NCBI GenBank assembly: GCA_017466885.1
Contig: JAFTTH010000002.1
Coordinates: 124,001-188,000, forward strand
DNA from: Oscillospiraceae bacterium
GTDB lineage: Bacteria; Bacillota; Clostridia; Oscillospirales; Ruminococcaceae
DNA: 64,000 nucleotides
Direction of reading: 5' to 3'
In this document: positions 50,251-59,512 of the stretch, one piece after another
How positions within the stretch are numbered: position 1 is the stretch's first letter
Layout of the letters: every line of letters begins with the position of its first letter
Notes under the pieces: model-generated
Told to the model about the DNA's origin: nothing
Databases searched by the model: none
Seen by the model: the letters and a program-made list of their open reading frames with translations, nothing else
Program-made: the position numbers and the translations under genes

Positions 50251-51720
50251 TTATTTGCCGATGACCGCCTTGAACCGCTCAAAGGCCTCGTCCCAACCGG
50301 CACGGTCGGCAGGCGCATAGGTGATGGGATCGAAGGAGTTGGAAATCACCTTTCTTGCCTCCCAAAGGTCAGGGATCTCGCCCAGAGCCATCAACTGAAC
50401 AGCGATATTTCCCAGGGCGGTCGCCTCAATGGGGCCGGCCACCACCGGAATATTGCAGGCAGTTGCCGCAAGCTGGCAGAGGAAGTTATCCTTGGTGCCG
50501 CCGCCCACCATATGGATGGAGGCATACTTCCGGCCGGTAAGCTCTTCAATGAACTCGTAGGTCAGGCGGTACTTCATTGCCAGGCTCTCGTAAATGCAGC
50601 GCATAATCTCGCCTCGGGTCTGGGGAACGGGCTGACCCGTCCGCTCACAGTAGGCCGCAACCCGGCGGGGCAGGTTTCCGGGGGCCACAAAGTCGGGCGC
50701 ATCCGGATCAATAAAGGACCGGAAAGCCGGAACAGCCAAGGCATCCCGCTCCAGGTCGGCGAAGGTTACCTGCTGACCTTCCCTCTGCCACTGACGGCGG
50801 GACTCCTGGATCAGCCAAAGGCCCATAATATTCTTCAGATATCGGATGGTGCCACCGTATCCGCCCTCGTTGGTGAAGTTAGCTTCCCGGCTGGCGGCAT
50901 CCACCCGGGGAGAAAGCTCCTCACACCCAAAGAGAGACCAGGTTCCGCAGCTGATATAGATAAAATCCTTCTCCTTGGCGGGAACAGCCACCACCGCGGA
51001 AGCGGTATCGTGGGATGCAACCGGGATTACCGGCACCGGCTTTGCGCCCAGCTCGGCACAGATCTTCTCCGAGAGGACGGCAGAGCAATCCCCCGGCTGA
51101 GTCACCGGGCAGAGGATATCTTTTGGCAGGTCCGCTTTAGCAAAGAGGGACTCCGACCAATCCCGTTTTTCGGGATCCAGAAGGGCGCCGGTAGAGGCGA
51201 TGGTATACTCGGAGGCCGCTACGCCGGTCAAAAAGTACCGGAACAGGTCGGGCATAAAGAGGAGCTTATCCGCCTGGGCAAGAAGCTCCGGCTGATGCTT
51301 TTTCAGATGATAAAGCTGGAAAACGGTATTAAAAGCAAGGATCTGGATCCCTGTTTCGGTATAGAGCCATTCCCGGTCAAACTCGGTGAAGAACTCCTCC
51401 ATTGCCCGGGCATTCCGGTCATCCCGATAATGGACGGGGTTTGCCAGGAGCTGGCCGTCTTTTCCGATCAGACCGAAGTCAACGCCCCAGGTATCAATAC
51501 CGATGGCATCAAAATCGCCACCCTCCAGCACCGCCTTGGAGATTCCCTGCTTGATCTCAAAGAAAAGACGAAGGGCATCCCAGTAAAGGGTGCCGTTGAT
51601 CTCCACCGGATCATTGGAGAAGCGGTGCACCTCCTGGATCTGGATGGAGGAACCGTTAAAGGTGCCCAGGATCGCACGGCCGCTGGAGGCACCAAAGTCA
51701 AAGGCAAGAACCTTTTTCAT
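50251..51720 (-). CDS. rhaB: Rhamnulokinase
   Basis: A 489-residue FGGY-family sugar kinase that phosphorylates L-rhamnulose to rhamnulose-1-phosphate. KKVLAFDFGASSGRAILG is the phosphate-1 motif, and DAIGIDTWGVDFGLI, SHDTASAVVAVP and YISCGTWSLFGCE are typical of RhaB rather than xylulo- or glycerokinase. Downstream of rhaA, with an 81-bp gap that holds a terminator-like hairpin. Confidence 0.93.
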   Translation of the reverse strand: MKKVLAFDFGASSGRAILGTFNGSSIQIQEVHRFSNDPVEINGTLYWDALRLFFEIKQGISKAVLEGGDFDAIGIDTWGVDFGLIGKDGQLLANPVHYRDDRNARAMEEFFTEFDREWLYTETGIQILAFNTVFQLYHLKKHQPELLAQADKLLFMPDLFRYFLTGVAASEYTIASTGALLDPEKRDWSESLFAKADLPKDILCPVTQPGDCSAVLSEKICAELGAKPVPVIPVASHDTASAVVAVPAKEKDFIYISCGTWSLFGCEELSPRVDAASREANFTNEGGYGGTIRYLKNIMGLWLIQESRRQWQREGQQVTFADLERDALAVPAFRSFIDPDAPDFVAPGNLPRRVAAYCERTGQPVPQTRGEIMRCIYESLAMKYRLTYEFIEELTGRKYASIHMVGGGTKDNFLCQLAATACNIPVVAGPIEATALGNIAVQLMALGEIPDLWEARKVISNSFDPITYAPADRAGWDEAFERFKAVIGK

Positions 51721-51739
51721 ATCATTTCATCCTTTCAGG

Positions 51740-51783
51740 AAAAAAGCCGCTCCCCGGCAGGGGTCTCCCGCCGGAGAAACGGC
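51740..51783 (-). terminator. Intercistronic terminator/attenuator between rhaA and rhaB
   Basis: On the minus strand a bulged GC-rich stem (GCCG...CGGC outer, CCGGC/GCCGG inner) is followed by TTTTTT. It may lower rhaB relative to rhaA. Confidence 0.6.
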
Positions 51784-51801
51784 CCCGGTTTCGATTCTAA
51801 T

Positions 51802-53055
51802 TTATCTCTTAGAGAGAACGTCCCGCTCGTAAGCCCGGGCATCCTCCAGCCAATCCAGGCCAACAGGCACGCCGGCCTTGGCGCAGTAGTAATCCCACAC
51901 CGCACCGAAGGGCATGCTCTTGAGCTCCTCCGCAACAGCCAAACGGCCGGAAGTATCGCCCTCGGCCTCCATCTTCTTCAGATAGTCCACCGGCTGGAGC
52001 AGCGCATTGAGGATGGCTTTCCGGGTATTCCGGGCGCCAACACCCCAAGCAACCACACGGTTGATGGAAGCGTCAAAATAGTCCAGCGCAAGATAGACAC
52101 GATCCAGCGCATCCATCCGGACCAGCTCATTCATAATGGCACGGAGCTCATCATCAAAGGTTACAACATGGTCAGAGTCCCAACGAACGGGGCGGCTGAC
52201 ATGGAGCAGCACCTTCTCCTTATAAAGGAGGATGGCAGAAAGCTTATTGGAAACCATCTCGGTGGGATGGAAGTGACCGGTATCAAAGGTGACCAGAACA
52301 TCATCCCGGGAGAGGGCATAGCCCATATAAAACTCGTGGTTACCCACAACGTAAGACTCGCTTCCGATTCCGAAGACCTTGGACTCAACGCAGTCCACGA
52401 CCTTCTCCCGATCGAAGGGCTTTTCCTGGATCTCATCCAGAGATTTCTTCAGCCGGAGGCGGGGACCGTATGTATCCACGGGGAATTCCTTATCACCGTC
52501 CGGGATCCAAAGGTTATTGACGCAGGGCTTGCCGGTCTTCTCGGCAAAGTAAGCGCTGATTTCCCGCACACGCTTTCCGTGCTCCACCCAGAAGGAACGG
52601 ATCTCTTCATCCGCAGAGCTCAGGGTTGCCTTTTCGCTCTTGGGATGGGAGAAGAAGGTGCCGTTAAAATCCAGTCCGATTCCCTTCTCTGCCGCCCAGT
52701 TGGCCCAGTTGGCAAAATGGCAAGGCTCGATCTCATTCCGATCCACAGGGGTATCTGACTCCACGTAGCAAGCGTGGATATTGACCTTTTTCTCACCGGG
52801 AATATAGGAAAGGGCTTTATCCATATCCGCCCGGAGCTCTGCCGGGGTGCGGGCACGGCCCGGATAGTTACCGGTGGTCTGGATTCCGCCGGTGAGATTG
52901 CCGCCAAAGTCCTCAAAGCCGATTACGTCGTCTCCCTGCCAGCAATGGATAGAAAGGGGAACTCTGTCTGCCGCGGCGATGGCAGCATCGGTATCTACGC
53001 CCAGTGCCGCATACTGTTCTTTTGCCAGAGCATATGCCTGCTCGATTTTTGTCAT
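51802..53055 (-). CDS. rhaA: L-rhamnose isomerase
   Basis: A 417-residue enzyme converting L-rhamnose to L-rhamnulose; the E. coli enzyme is about the same length. SIHCWQGDDVIGFE, GNYPGRARTPAELRADMD, LDFNGTFFSHP and VTFDTGHFHPTE (metal ligands) are diagnostic. The ATG at 53055 gives the family-like N-terminus after AAGGATG; two codons further up would overlap that site. First gene of the rhamnose operon. No rhaD aldolase or regulator is in the window. Confidence 0.95.
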   Translation of the reverse strand: MTKIEQAYALAKEQYAALGVDTDAAIAAADRVPLSIHCWQGDDVIGFEDFGGNLTGGIQTTGNYPGRARTPAELRADMDKALSYIPGEKKVNIHACYVESDTPVDRNEIEPCHFANWANWAAEKGIGLDFNGTFFSHPKSEKATLSSADEEIRSFWVEHGKRVREISAYFAEKTGKPCVNNLWIPDGDKEFPVDTYGPRLRLKKSLDEIQEKPFDREKVVDCVESKVFGIGSESYVVGNHEFYMGYALSRDDVLVTFDTGHFHPTEMVSNKLSAILLYKEKVLLHVSRPVRWDSDHVVTFDDELRAIMNELVRMDALDRVYLALDYFDASINRVVAWGVGARNTRKAILNALLQPVDYLKKMEAEGDTSGRLAVAEELKSMPFGAVWDYYCAKAGVPVGLDWLEDARAYERDVLSKR

Positions 53056-53096
53056 CACAAAACACATCCTTTTCGAAGATTCAACCATGTGCTTAT

Positions 53097-53125
53097 ATTA
53101 TAATATAAATCCGGCCTTTTGTCTA
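53097..53125 (-). promoter_or_regulatory. Sigma-A promoter of rhaAB
   Basis: On the minus strand TAGACA (53125-53120) and TATAAT (53102-53097) with a 17-bp spacer, 42 bp before rhaA. No operator dyad is obvious. Confidence 0.75.
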
Positions 53126-53233
53126 CTCCCTCTACGAAACATTTTTCTATTGTTGCATAAACAGATTTCTATGGAAAGTATGATTTTTCCATCAAAAAAT
53201 GAGCTGTTCTTTTGTTTCCTCTCCTGACAGAAT

Positions 53234-53264
53234 GAGCCCGGCCGCGAAAAACACGGTCGGGCTC
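53234..53264. other. Hairpin after the lipoprotein gene
   Basis: An 11-bp stem (GAGCCCGGCCG with CGGTCGGGCTC, one G-U) lies just past the stop at 53271. It has no T-run. Confidence 0.55.
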
Positions 53265-53270
53265 TGCATC

Positions 53271-54737
53271 TTATGCGGCGGACATATCATCCTCCAAACG
53301 GTTAAATTCCAGGCGGTGACGGAGAGTGATATTAAACACCTGTGTAGAGAAGCTTTCTCCGGCTACCCCCACCATTGTTATGGTGCTTTCCATCGTTGCA
53401 ACCTGACCGTCTGCCATCAGGATCACAAATTCCTGCCAGCCTGTATTTTCCAGATCAATTCCCGCCTGCGCATACGCCTCCTGATAGGGCTCCAAACTCA
53501 GCCGGCGCACCGTCAGCCGGTACCGCCCATCCTTCTGTTTTTGAATGGCAGTAACAGCGCTTTCGGTAAAGTTCGGTGCGTTAATCAGCGAATCGACAAA
53601 CAGCTTGGCATCCTCCTCCGATAAGGAGGCCGTTTGTGTTTCCCCTCCGCCGGAGACGGTTTGCGTTCCGTTTTGGTACTGGATCGTTATGGTTTGGTCA
53701 TTTGTTTTTGCGACAATATCATAATAATATCCGCCGTTTTTCCGCCCGTAGGAAACGGCGTCGGTTTCCTTGGTGGTTTGCTTCTCCTCTTTGACCTTGA
53801 TCTGCGTTTCACACTCCATGGTAAAGGAGCCCGCTGATGCGTTTTTCATATCCAGGATGGACGAACTAATTTTGGAAAGAATCCACGCATCATCCACCAA
53901 GGTGTACTCTTTCTCGTTCAAAATAGATGGATCAAATTCTGCAGAATTATATTTAGAGCAAGTCATTGTTATGGTAAATTCCGGCGTATCCCCGCCCTCT
54001 TCCTCTTCAAAAACAAAGGAGAACTGAACCGTCTTTGCCCGATATTCTGCATCCGATTGGTACATCACCTGCAGATCAACAACCGTTCCGCCCCAGTAAT
54101 CATCCGAGACCTTCATCAACTCCATCAGCGCATCTATGGTTTTTTTGGTGTATCCCGAAAAGGATAACTCCCAGTCACCATTTTCCTTTTGGGAAAAGGT
54201 CTGATTGACGCACTCCTTCAGTCCGATATCTTCGCTGAGGATATTCTTCCTGATCTCTTTATATTCCTCCTTTGTGATTTCGGAGCAGAGCTTTTGGGTG
54301 TAGGTATTATCCTTTGAGAGCAGATACATCTTCCCATTATAAAAGGCTTCCATCGTTTTCTCCTGCTCATCCAGGTTCAGTTCTTTGCAGATGTAGCGAG
54401 TGGAGCCCTCCTCGTAGAAAGCATCCTCCGTTATGACCGTCCAGGCTGTTGCAGTCGCCTCCATCTTATACCCGCGATAAAAGAGCGTCATCTCGCTAAC
54501 GATATCTTCCCGATAGGAAGTCATCTGCTCCATCGTTTGGTCGATCCGGTCCATAAGCTCCCCCGCCGTTTTGGGCAGGTCAGGCTCCGGCTCAGAGCTT
54601 GCCGCAGCGCTTTCCTCTCCCTGGGAGCTTACTGCCGGCTCAGAGGTTTCTTCTCTTCCGCCAAATTGACAGGCCGCAAAAGAAAGCACCAGCAGGATGC
54701 TTAGGAGAAGGGAAATTGTTGTGTCGATTTTTCTCAT
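53271..54737 (-). CDS. Large lipoprotein of unknown function
   Basis: A 488-residue protein with a lipoprotein signal and lipobox LSFAAC (Cys23). A Ser/Glu-rich linker (about 25-55) leads to a long beta-rich domain with repeated WELSFSGYTKK- and FTITMTCSKYN-like strands. The layout resembles LolA/DUF6612-type lipoproteins in Firmicutes, but I cannot assign it firmly. ATG at 54737 suits GGGGG; ATG at 54743 is possible. Confidence 0.7.
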   Translation of the reverse strand: MRKIDTTISLLLSILLVLSFAACQFGGREETSEPAVSSQGEESAAASSEPEPDLPKTAGELMDRIDQTMEQMTSYREDIVSEMTLFYRGYKMEATATAWTVITEDAFYEEGSTRYICKELNLDEQEKTMEAFYNGKMYLLSKDNTYTQKLCSEITKEEYKEIRKNILSEDIGLKECVNQTFSQKENGDWELSFSGYTKKTIDALMELMKVSDDYWGGTVVDLQVMYQSDAEYRAKTVQFSFVFEEEEGGDTPEFTITMTCSKYNSAEFDPSILNEKEYTLVDDAWILSKISSSILDMKNASAGSFTMECETQIKVKEEKQTTKETDAVSYGRKNGGYYYDIVAKTNDQTITIQYQNGTQTVSGGGETQTASLSEEDAKLFVDSLINAPNFTESAVTAIQKQKDGRYRLTVRRLSLEPYQEAYAQAGIDLENTGWQEFVILMADGQVATMESTITMVGVAGESFSTQVFNITLRHRLEFNRLEDDMSAA

Positions 54738-54860
54738 AGTCATAGCCCCCTTGGGTTTTATTGGTTATATTCTAACATAAAATGTCCATAATTGTCAACT
54801 GTAATACACATATTTATCACAATTCACCATATGGCCGGCCCCTGTTGCGCTGATTTGCAC

Positions 54861-54897
54861 AAAAAAGGAACACCCGTCTGTTTGGGACAGGTGTTCC
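54861..54897 (-). terminator. Terminator of the PIG-L gene
   Basis: On the minus strand GGAACACC and GGTGTTCC form a stem of about 12 bp followed by T6. It lies 39 bp after the stop at 54936. Confidence 0.85.
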
Positions 54898-54935
54898 CTC
54901 TGAAATCCTGTGATTGTTCCCGGCAGTCTTTCCGC

Positions 54936-55646
54936 TCAGCAGAATACATCCACAGTTTTGTGAGCGCTTCCGGGGAAGAAATGCGCCTTACGGAAGCATT
55001 CCGCATAGGTGCAGCCGCCCTGAAAGCCGCGGAAACGAGCCAGCGTCCGGGCAAACTCGGCATTGCTGACGCCGTACATATAATCCATCCATCCGTCCTG
55101 GCTCTTATGGCAGGCAAGCATCTTCGCTTTGGTTTCAAATGTCTCGCTGATATCCACGTAAAATTCAGGAGCAAAGTCGACACCCATCGTTGTATCCATA
55201 TAGTAAAGCTCGGGGAGCTTTTCGCAGGGAGGGGTCTCGGTCTTGATATTGGGGATGGTGGACATCACGTGAATATCCCAAAGGATCTGGCCCGTGGTGG
55301 TATGGTCGGGATGGTAATCCTTGTCCTTATCATGGGTAATAATGATATCCGGGCGGAACTGCCGGATGACATCAATATACTTCAACCGCACCTCACGGCT
55401 ATTGAAGAGGAATTCATCATCATATCCCAGCCAAAAGAGCTCCGCGCCGATAATTGCCGCAGAGTTGAGGGCCTCCTGATGCCGCACGCGGGCGGTCTCC
55501 TCCATCGTCATTTCGGCAGAGCCGATGTTTCCGCTGGTGGAAATGGCAATGGCAACCTCATGCCCTTCCTTTTTGGCCTTTGCCAGGGTTCCTGCGCAGC
55601 AAAAATCAATATCGTCGGGGTGTGCCCCAAATGCCATAATGCGCAT
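54936..55646 (-). CDS. PIG-L family deacetylase
   Basis: A 236-residue zinc hydrolase. AFGAHPDDIDF (A8-H9-P10-D11-D12) and DYHPDHTTTGQI hold the zinc ligands of the LmbE/PIG-L family. The family removes acetyl groups from GlcNAc-type substrates. It has no signal peptide, so it acts in the cytosol. It follows the secreted repeat-protein gene by 82 bp and may process amino-sugar products. Confidence 0.88.
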   Translation of the reverse strand: MRIMAFGAHPDDIDFCCAGTLAKAKKEGHEVAIAISTSGNIGSAEMTMEETARVRHQEALNSAAIIGAELFWLGYDDEFLFNSREVRLKYIDVIRQFRPDIIITHDKDKDYHPDHTTTGQILWDIHVMSTIPNIKTETPPCEKLPELYYMDTTMGVDFAPEFYVDISETFETKAKMLACHKSQDGWMDYMYGVSNAEFARTLARFRGFQGGCTYAECFRKAHFFPGSAHKTVDVFC

Positions 55647-55673
55647 TATCTATTTCTCCTTCCGGGTCGTTGC

Positions 55674-55711
55674 AAGAGAGGACGACGGCTGATTTGCCGC
55701 CGCCCTCTCTT
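55674..55711. other. Strong hairpin between the repeat-protein and PIG-L genes
   Basis: A 15-bp stem (55674-55688 with 55697-55711, two G-U pairs) without a T-tract. A processing or partial termination site is likely. Confidence 0.6.
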
Positions 55712-55728
55712 ACGAAAAGTCGATTACA

Positions 55729-58700
55729 TTATTTTACGAAAAGCTTTTTCCGGGAAAAGATCACCAGAGCTGCACCGGCAGCCAGGATAGCAACAAGGCC
55801 CCAGGCAATGGTTGCAGAATCACCGGTATCGGGAGCCTCCTGGGCAGCAGCGGTGGTGAACTCCACCTCTTCGCCGTAGGCAACGGTTCCGGCCTGGTCA
55901 ACGTAAGTCCGGTAAACGTAAGTGGTCTTGGCCTTCAGCTCGGAGATTACACGGGTGCTCTCACCGGCAGTCAGCTCAATCTTGGTCCACTCAGCGGCGC
56001 CCTTCTCCTTATACTCAAAGCCGAAGGAAACAACATCATCCTCGTCAACGTCCACAAAGTCGCCGGTAAGGGTTGCGCTGTCAGCCTTGACGTCCACAGC
56101 GGTACCGGTGGTAGAACCGGGCTGAGGAACATAGTTATAAAGATCCTTCAGGGTGAAGGTAATGGGGGCAGTACCGGCATTGTCAAATGCCGTAATCTGG
56201 AAGTAAGCCTCACCGTCGGCAAAGACCTCCTTTAGATAGCTCAAGCCAAAGGGCTGCGGATCGCCTTCAGAGGTTGCCAAAGCTCTCTCACCGTTGACAT
56301 ACAGAATATATCCGTCGGTCTCATCCTCAACAAAGCGGATGGAAACATCATCGCCCCAGCCAGCGCCTTGGATCGGAGCGGTCAGGTAGATTGCTTCCAG
56401 TTTTTTGCCTTCTTCGGCCTTCAGAATCTCGATCTGAGAGGTGCCGTCATCCTTGACGCGGATGAAGAATACCATGTTCTTTCCAGACTCGGCAGACATG
56501 GTGTAAGAGAAGGGATCAGCCTTCTGAGTCAGAGCAAATGCGATAACCGGCATAAAGCTCTCAGGGGTCTCATTTAAGTCGGGATCGCACTCGGGAGCGT
56601 AGTTGTCCAGAGAAATCTCGAAGGAGAGGTTATCTAAGGGCATCTTCTCAGGCCAGAGCAGGGTGGGGTGAGGAGACCAGAGAGAACCGGCAGAAGGCAT
56701 CTCAACCTTGATGCCGTTCTCAGTCTCAACGGTGGTGTCACCGGTGTTGATCTGGATGAAGTTGTTGAGCTTGAACTCGCCATCAAAGGGAGCATAGAGG
56801 GAAGAAACCACAGTACCGTTGACAGAACGGAGGGTGGAGATGACAGAGGCAACAGCAATATCATCAGACTCAACATGGTTATCGCCACCGAAGGTGAACA
56901 TACCAAGGTAAGCCGCATTGCGGACATAGTTAATGCAGGGGGTAAAGTCGATTTCGCCGGTCTCGCCCTTCGGGGTGAAGGTATCGTCGGAGCGGTCGGT
57001 ACCGGTCAGCAGGGTGCCATTGACATAGATCTTCAGGCCAAGGGTCTCATCCTTAACCATCTCAACGGTAATCTCGGTGCCTTCCTTGGCGCTCTCGATA
57101 TTCTGGCTGTGGGCAATCAGAGTGTGCTCTTCGCCCTTCACTGCCCAAATATCATAGAAAGCGATGAAGTTCCAGGAAGCATCGTAAGCCAGACGGTGAA
57201 CCAGCATAATGCCGTCGCCAACATCAGCAGAGCCGTAAGCGCCCTTGCCGGAAGTCAGAAGGATAGCAACCTTGGGATTGCGGGAACCCGGGTAGAGAGA
57301 GCTACCGTCCACGCCGAGGTAAGAATCCTCAGAGTAGGTGAACTTCAGGCCATCCACAACCACCTTGCCGTTGGTCATAACGCCGGGAGCGGTATACTGA
57401 TCGCCAACAGAGGAGATCTTGATGCCGGTGGGAACTTCCGCAACGGTTCCGGCGTTCTCGCCGCCGTAAACGGTGAAGTCATCCAGAGCATCGGGAGCGA
57501 TGAGCTCGCTATCGTTGATATCGCCGTCAGCCTCAACCTCGGGGAAGGTGGGTCCTTCGGGGACATCATCGTCACCGCCGGCAGGAGCGGGGGTAACAAA
57601 ATCGGCAGGCAGAACAGCAATGTTCTTGGTGCCTTCCTTGATGGAATCCAGGGTAATGTCTGCAGCAGCAACGCAGGAAGACATATTCAAATAAGCGCCG
57701 TCTGCAAGAGCAGCAACGATGCTGGAGAAGTCAAACCAGTCATCCACCAGAACATCCTCGCCGTTGACAAGGATCTTGACACCGTAGGTATCGTCCTTGG
57801 CAAACTTAACGGTGATCTTTCCGTCGGGAATAATATTTCCGGCATTGATCGTGCGGTACTTGATGTTATCCATCACATCGTTTCCGCCGCGGGGCAGGGT
57901 GCCAACCCGCAGGTCAGCGCAGGACACGCCGGCCTCGCCAACTGTTACGCCAAAGGAAACCATAATTCCGTTGGTGAAGTTGGGAGTGGTATTCCAATCC
58001 ATGGCAGTTCCGATATCGCCCAGAGCAAGAAGGATTCTTGCACCGTTGGCGGTACCTTCGTTTACAGTGAAGGTGACCTCAAAATCCTCTACGTCGTAGG
58101 TATCCTTCGAGTAGAGGTAAGGAACACCGCTTCCCCAGAGGTCGCCGGTGCCGGCAACGTTCACACCGGTAGGAATGCTGGAATTGAAATCGCCCAGGGA
58201 GAAATCAACCCGGCTGCCCGCCTCAACGATCTCGTCCAGAGTGAAGTCTGCAGCAGCAACGCAGGAAGACATATTCAGATAAGCGCCCTCTGCAAGAGCG
58301 GCAACGATGCTGGAGAAGTCAAACCAGTCATCCACCAGAACATCCTCGCCGTTGACAAGGATCTTGACACCGTAGGTATCATCCTTGGCAAACTTAACGG
58401 TGATCTTGCCGTCGGGAATGATATTCCCGGCATTGATCGTGCGGTACTTGATGTTATCCATTACATCGCTTCCGCCGCGGGGCAGGGTGCCAACCCGCAG
58501 GTCAGCGCAGGACACGCCGGCCTCGCCAACTGTTACGCCAAAGGAAACCATAATTCCGTTGGTGAAGTTGGGAGTGGTATTCCAGTCCATGGCAGTTCCG
58601 ATATCGCCCAGAGCAAGAAGGATTCTTGCGCCGTTGGCGGTACCTTCGTTGACAGTGAAGGTGACCTCAAAATCCTCTACATCGTAGGTATCCTTCGAGT

Positions 58701-59430
58701 AGAGGTAAGGAACACCGCTTCCCCAGATGTCGCCGGTGCCGGAAATGGTAACGCCGGCAGGATTGCTGGAAACAAAGTCAGCCGGAGAGAACGCAACGGG
58801 AGTGCCCGCCTCAACGATCTCATCCAGAGTGAAGTCTGCAGCAGCGACACAGGAAGACATATTCAGGTAAGCGCCATCTGCAAGAGCAGCAACGATGCTG
58901 GAGAAGTCAAACCAGTCATCCACCAGAACATCCTCGCCGTTGACAAGGATCTTGACACCGTAGGTATCATCCTTGGCAAACTTAACGGTGATCTTTCCGT
59001 CGGGAATAATATTTCCGGCATTGATCGCGCGGTACTTGATGTTATCCATTACATCGCTTCCGCCGCGGGGCAGAGTGCCAACCCGCAGGTCAGCGCAGGA
59101 CACGCCGGCCTCGCCAACTGTTACGCCAAAGGAAACCATAATTCCGCTGGTGAAGTTGGGAGTGGTATTCCAGTCCATAGCAGTTCCGATATCGCCCAGG
59201 GCAAGAAGGATTCTTGCGCCGTTGGCGGTACCTTCGTTGACAGTGAAGGTGACCTCGAAATCCTCTACATCGTAGGTATCCTTCGAGTAGAGGTAAGGAA
59301 CACCGCTTCCCCAGATGTCGCCGGTGCCGGAAAGGTTTACGCCGGTTTCCGCACTGGACAGCAGGGGTGTGACTACGAGCGTTGTGATCAACAGCGCCGC
59401 AGTCAAGATCACGGACATGATCTTTTTCAT
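55729..59430 (-). CDS. Giant secreted surface protein with 196-residue repeats
   Basis: A 1233-residue protein. Signal peptide at 1-27 (MKKIMSVILTAALL ... SSAE). Three near-identical 196-residue repeats (from about 30, 226 and 422) each open with GTGDIWGSGVPYLYSKDTYDVEDF-like text (GTGDLWGSG in copy 3). Then come two or three related, diverged modules (about 640-1090, with WNTTP- or DGYILYVNGERA-type strands) and an Fn3-like domain (about 1095-1190). The end is EAPDTGDSATIAWGLV, a helix and RKK, resembling a non-standard sortase signal. The beta-sandwich modules suggest carbohydrate binding. The start follows GGAGG. Confidence 0.82.
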   Translation of the reverse strand: MKKIMSVILTAALLITTLVVTPLLSSAETGVNLSGTGDIWGSGVPYLYSKDTYDVEDFEVTFTVNEGTANGARILLALGDIGTAMDWNTTPNFTSGIMVSFGVTVGEAGVSCADLRVGTLPRGGSDVMDNIKYRAINAGNIIPDGKITVKFAKDDTYGVKILVNGEDVLVDDWFDFSSIVAALADGAYLNMSSCVAAADFTLDEIVEAGTPVAFSPADFVSSNPAGVTISGTGDIWGSGVPYLYSKDTYDVEDFEVTFTVNEGTANGARILLALGDIGTAMDWNTTPNFTNGIMVSFGVTVGEAGVSCADLRVGTLPRGGSDVMDNIKYRTINAGNIIPDGKITVKFAKDDTYGVKILVNGEDVLVDDWFDFSSIVAALAEGAYLNMSSCVAAADFTLDEIVEAGSRVDFSLGDFNSSIPTGVNVAGTGDLWGSGVPYLYSKDTYDVEDFEVTFTVNEGTANGARILLALGDIGTAMDWNTTPNFTNGIMVSFGVTVGEAGVSCADLRVGTLPRGGNDVMDNIKYRTINAGNIIPDGKITVKFAKDDTYGVKILVNGEDVLVDDWFDFSSIVAALADGAYLNMSSCVAAADITLDSIKEGTKNIAVLPADFVTPAPAGGDDDVPEGPTFPEVEADGDINDSELIAPDALDDFTVYGGENAGTVAEVPTGIKISSVGDQYTAPGVMTNGKVVVDGLKFTYSEDSYLGVDGSSLYPGSRNPKVAILLTSGKGAYGSADVGDGIMLVHRLAYDASWNFIAFYDIWAVKGEEHTLIAHSQNIESAKEGTEITVEMVKDETLGLKIYVNGTLLTGTDRSDDTFTPKGETGEIDFTPCINYVRNAAYLGMFTFGGDNHVESDDIAVASVISTLRSVNGTVVSSLYAPFDGEFKLNNFIQINTGDTTVETENGIKVEMPSAGSLWSPHPTLLWPEKMPLDNLSFEISLDNYAPECDPDLNETPESFMPVIAFALTQKADPFSYTMSAESGKNMVFFIRVKDDGTSQIEILKAEEGKKLEAIYLTAPIQGAGWGDDVSIRFVEDETDGYILYVNGERALATSEGDPQPFGLSYLKEVFADGEAYFQITAFDNAGTAPITFTLKDLYNYVPQPGSTTGTAVDVKADSATLTGDFVDVDEDDVVSFGFEYKEKGAAEWTKIELTAGESTRVISELKAKTTYVYRTYVDQAGTVAYGEEVEFTTAAAQEAPDTGDSATIAWGLVAILAAGAALVIFSRKKLFVK
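57580..59343 (-). repeat. Three tandem 588-bp near-identical repeats
   Basis: The repeat unit is 588 bp (196 codons) at about 59343-58756, 58755-58168 and 58167-57580. Long stretches differ by only a few bases, and even silent positions are conserved. This points to recent duplication or gene conversion. Confidence 0.9.
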
Positions 59431-59512
59431 TTTTGTGCCTCCTTGGTTTATTTATATTTCAGCGCATCCGCGCCGGGGGACAATTTCAGGGACGGCATCC
59501 GCCGTCAAGAGC

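Noticed and set aside
50134-52758. An 874-codon plus-strand frame opposite rhaA-rhaB
   Set aside because: Both rhamnose genes are certain by motif and length; the antisense frame is a by-product of G+C-rich codons.
53230-53265. Canonical terminator after the lipoprotein gene
   Set aside because: The stem is strong, but neither strand has a T-run after it, so I list it only as a hairpin.
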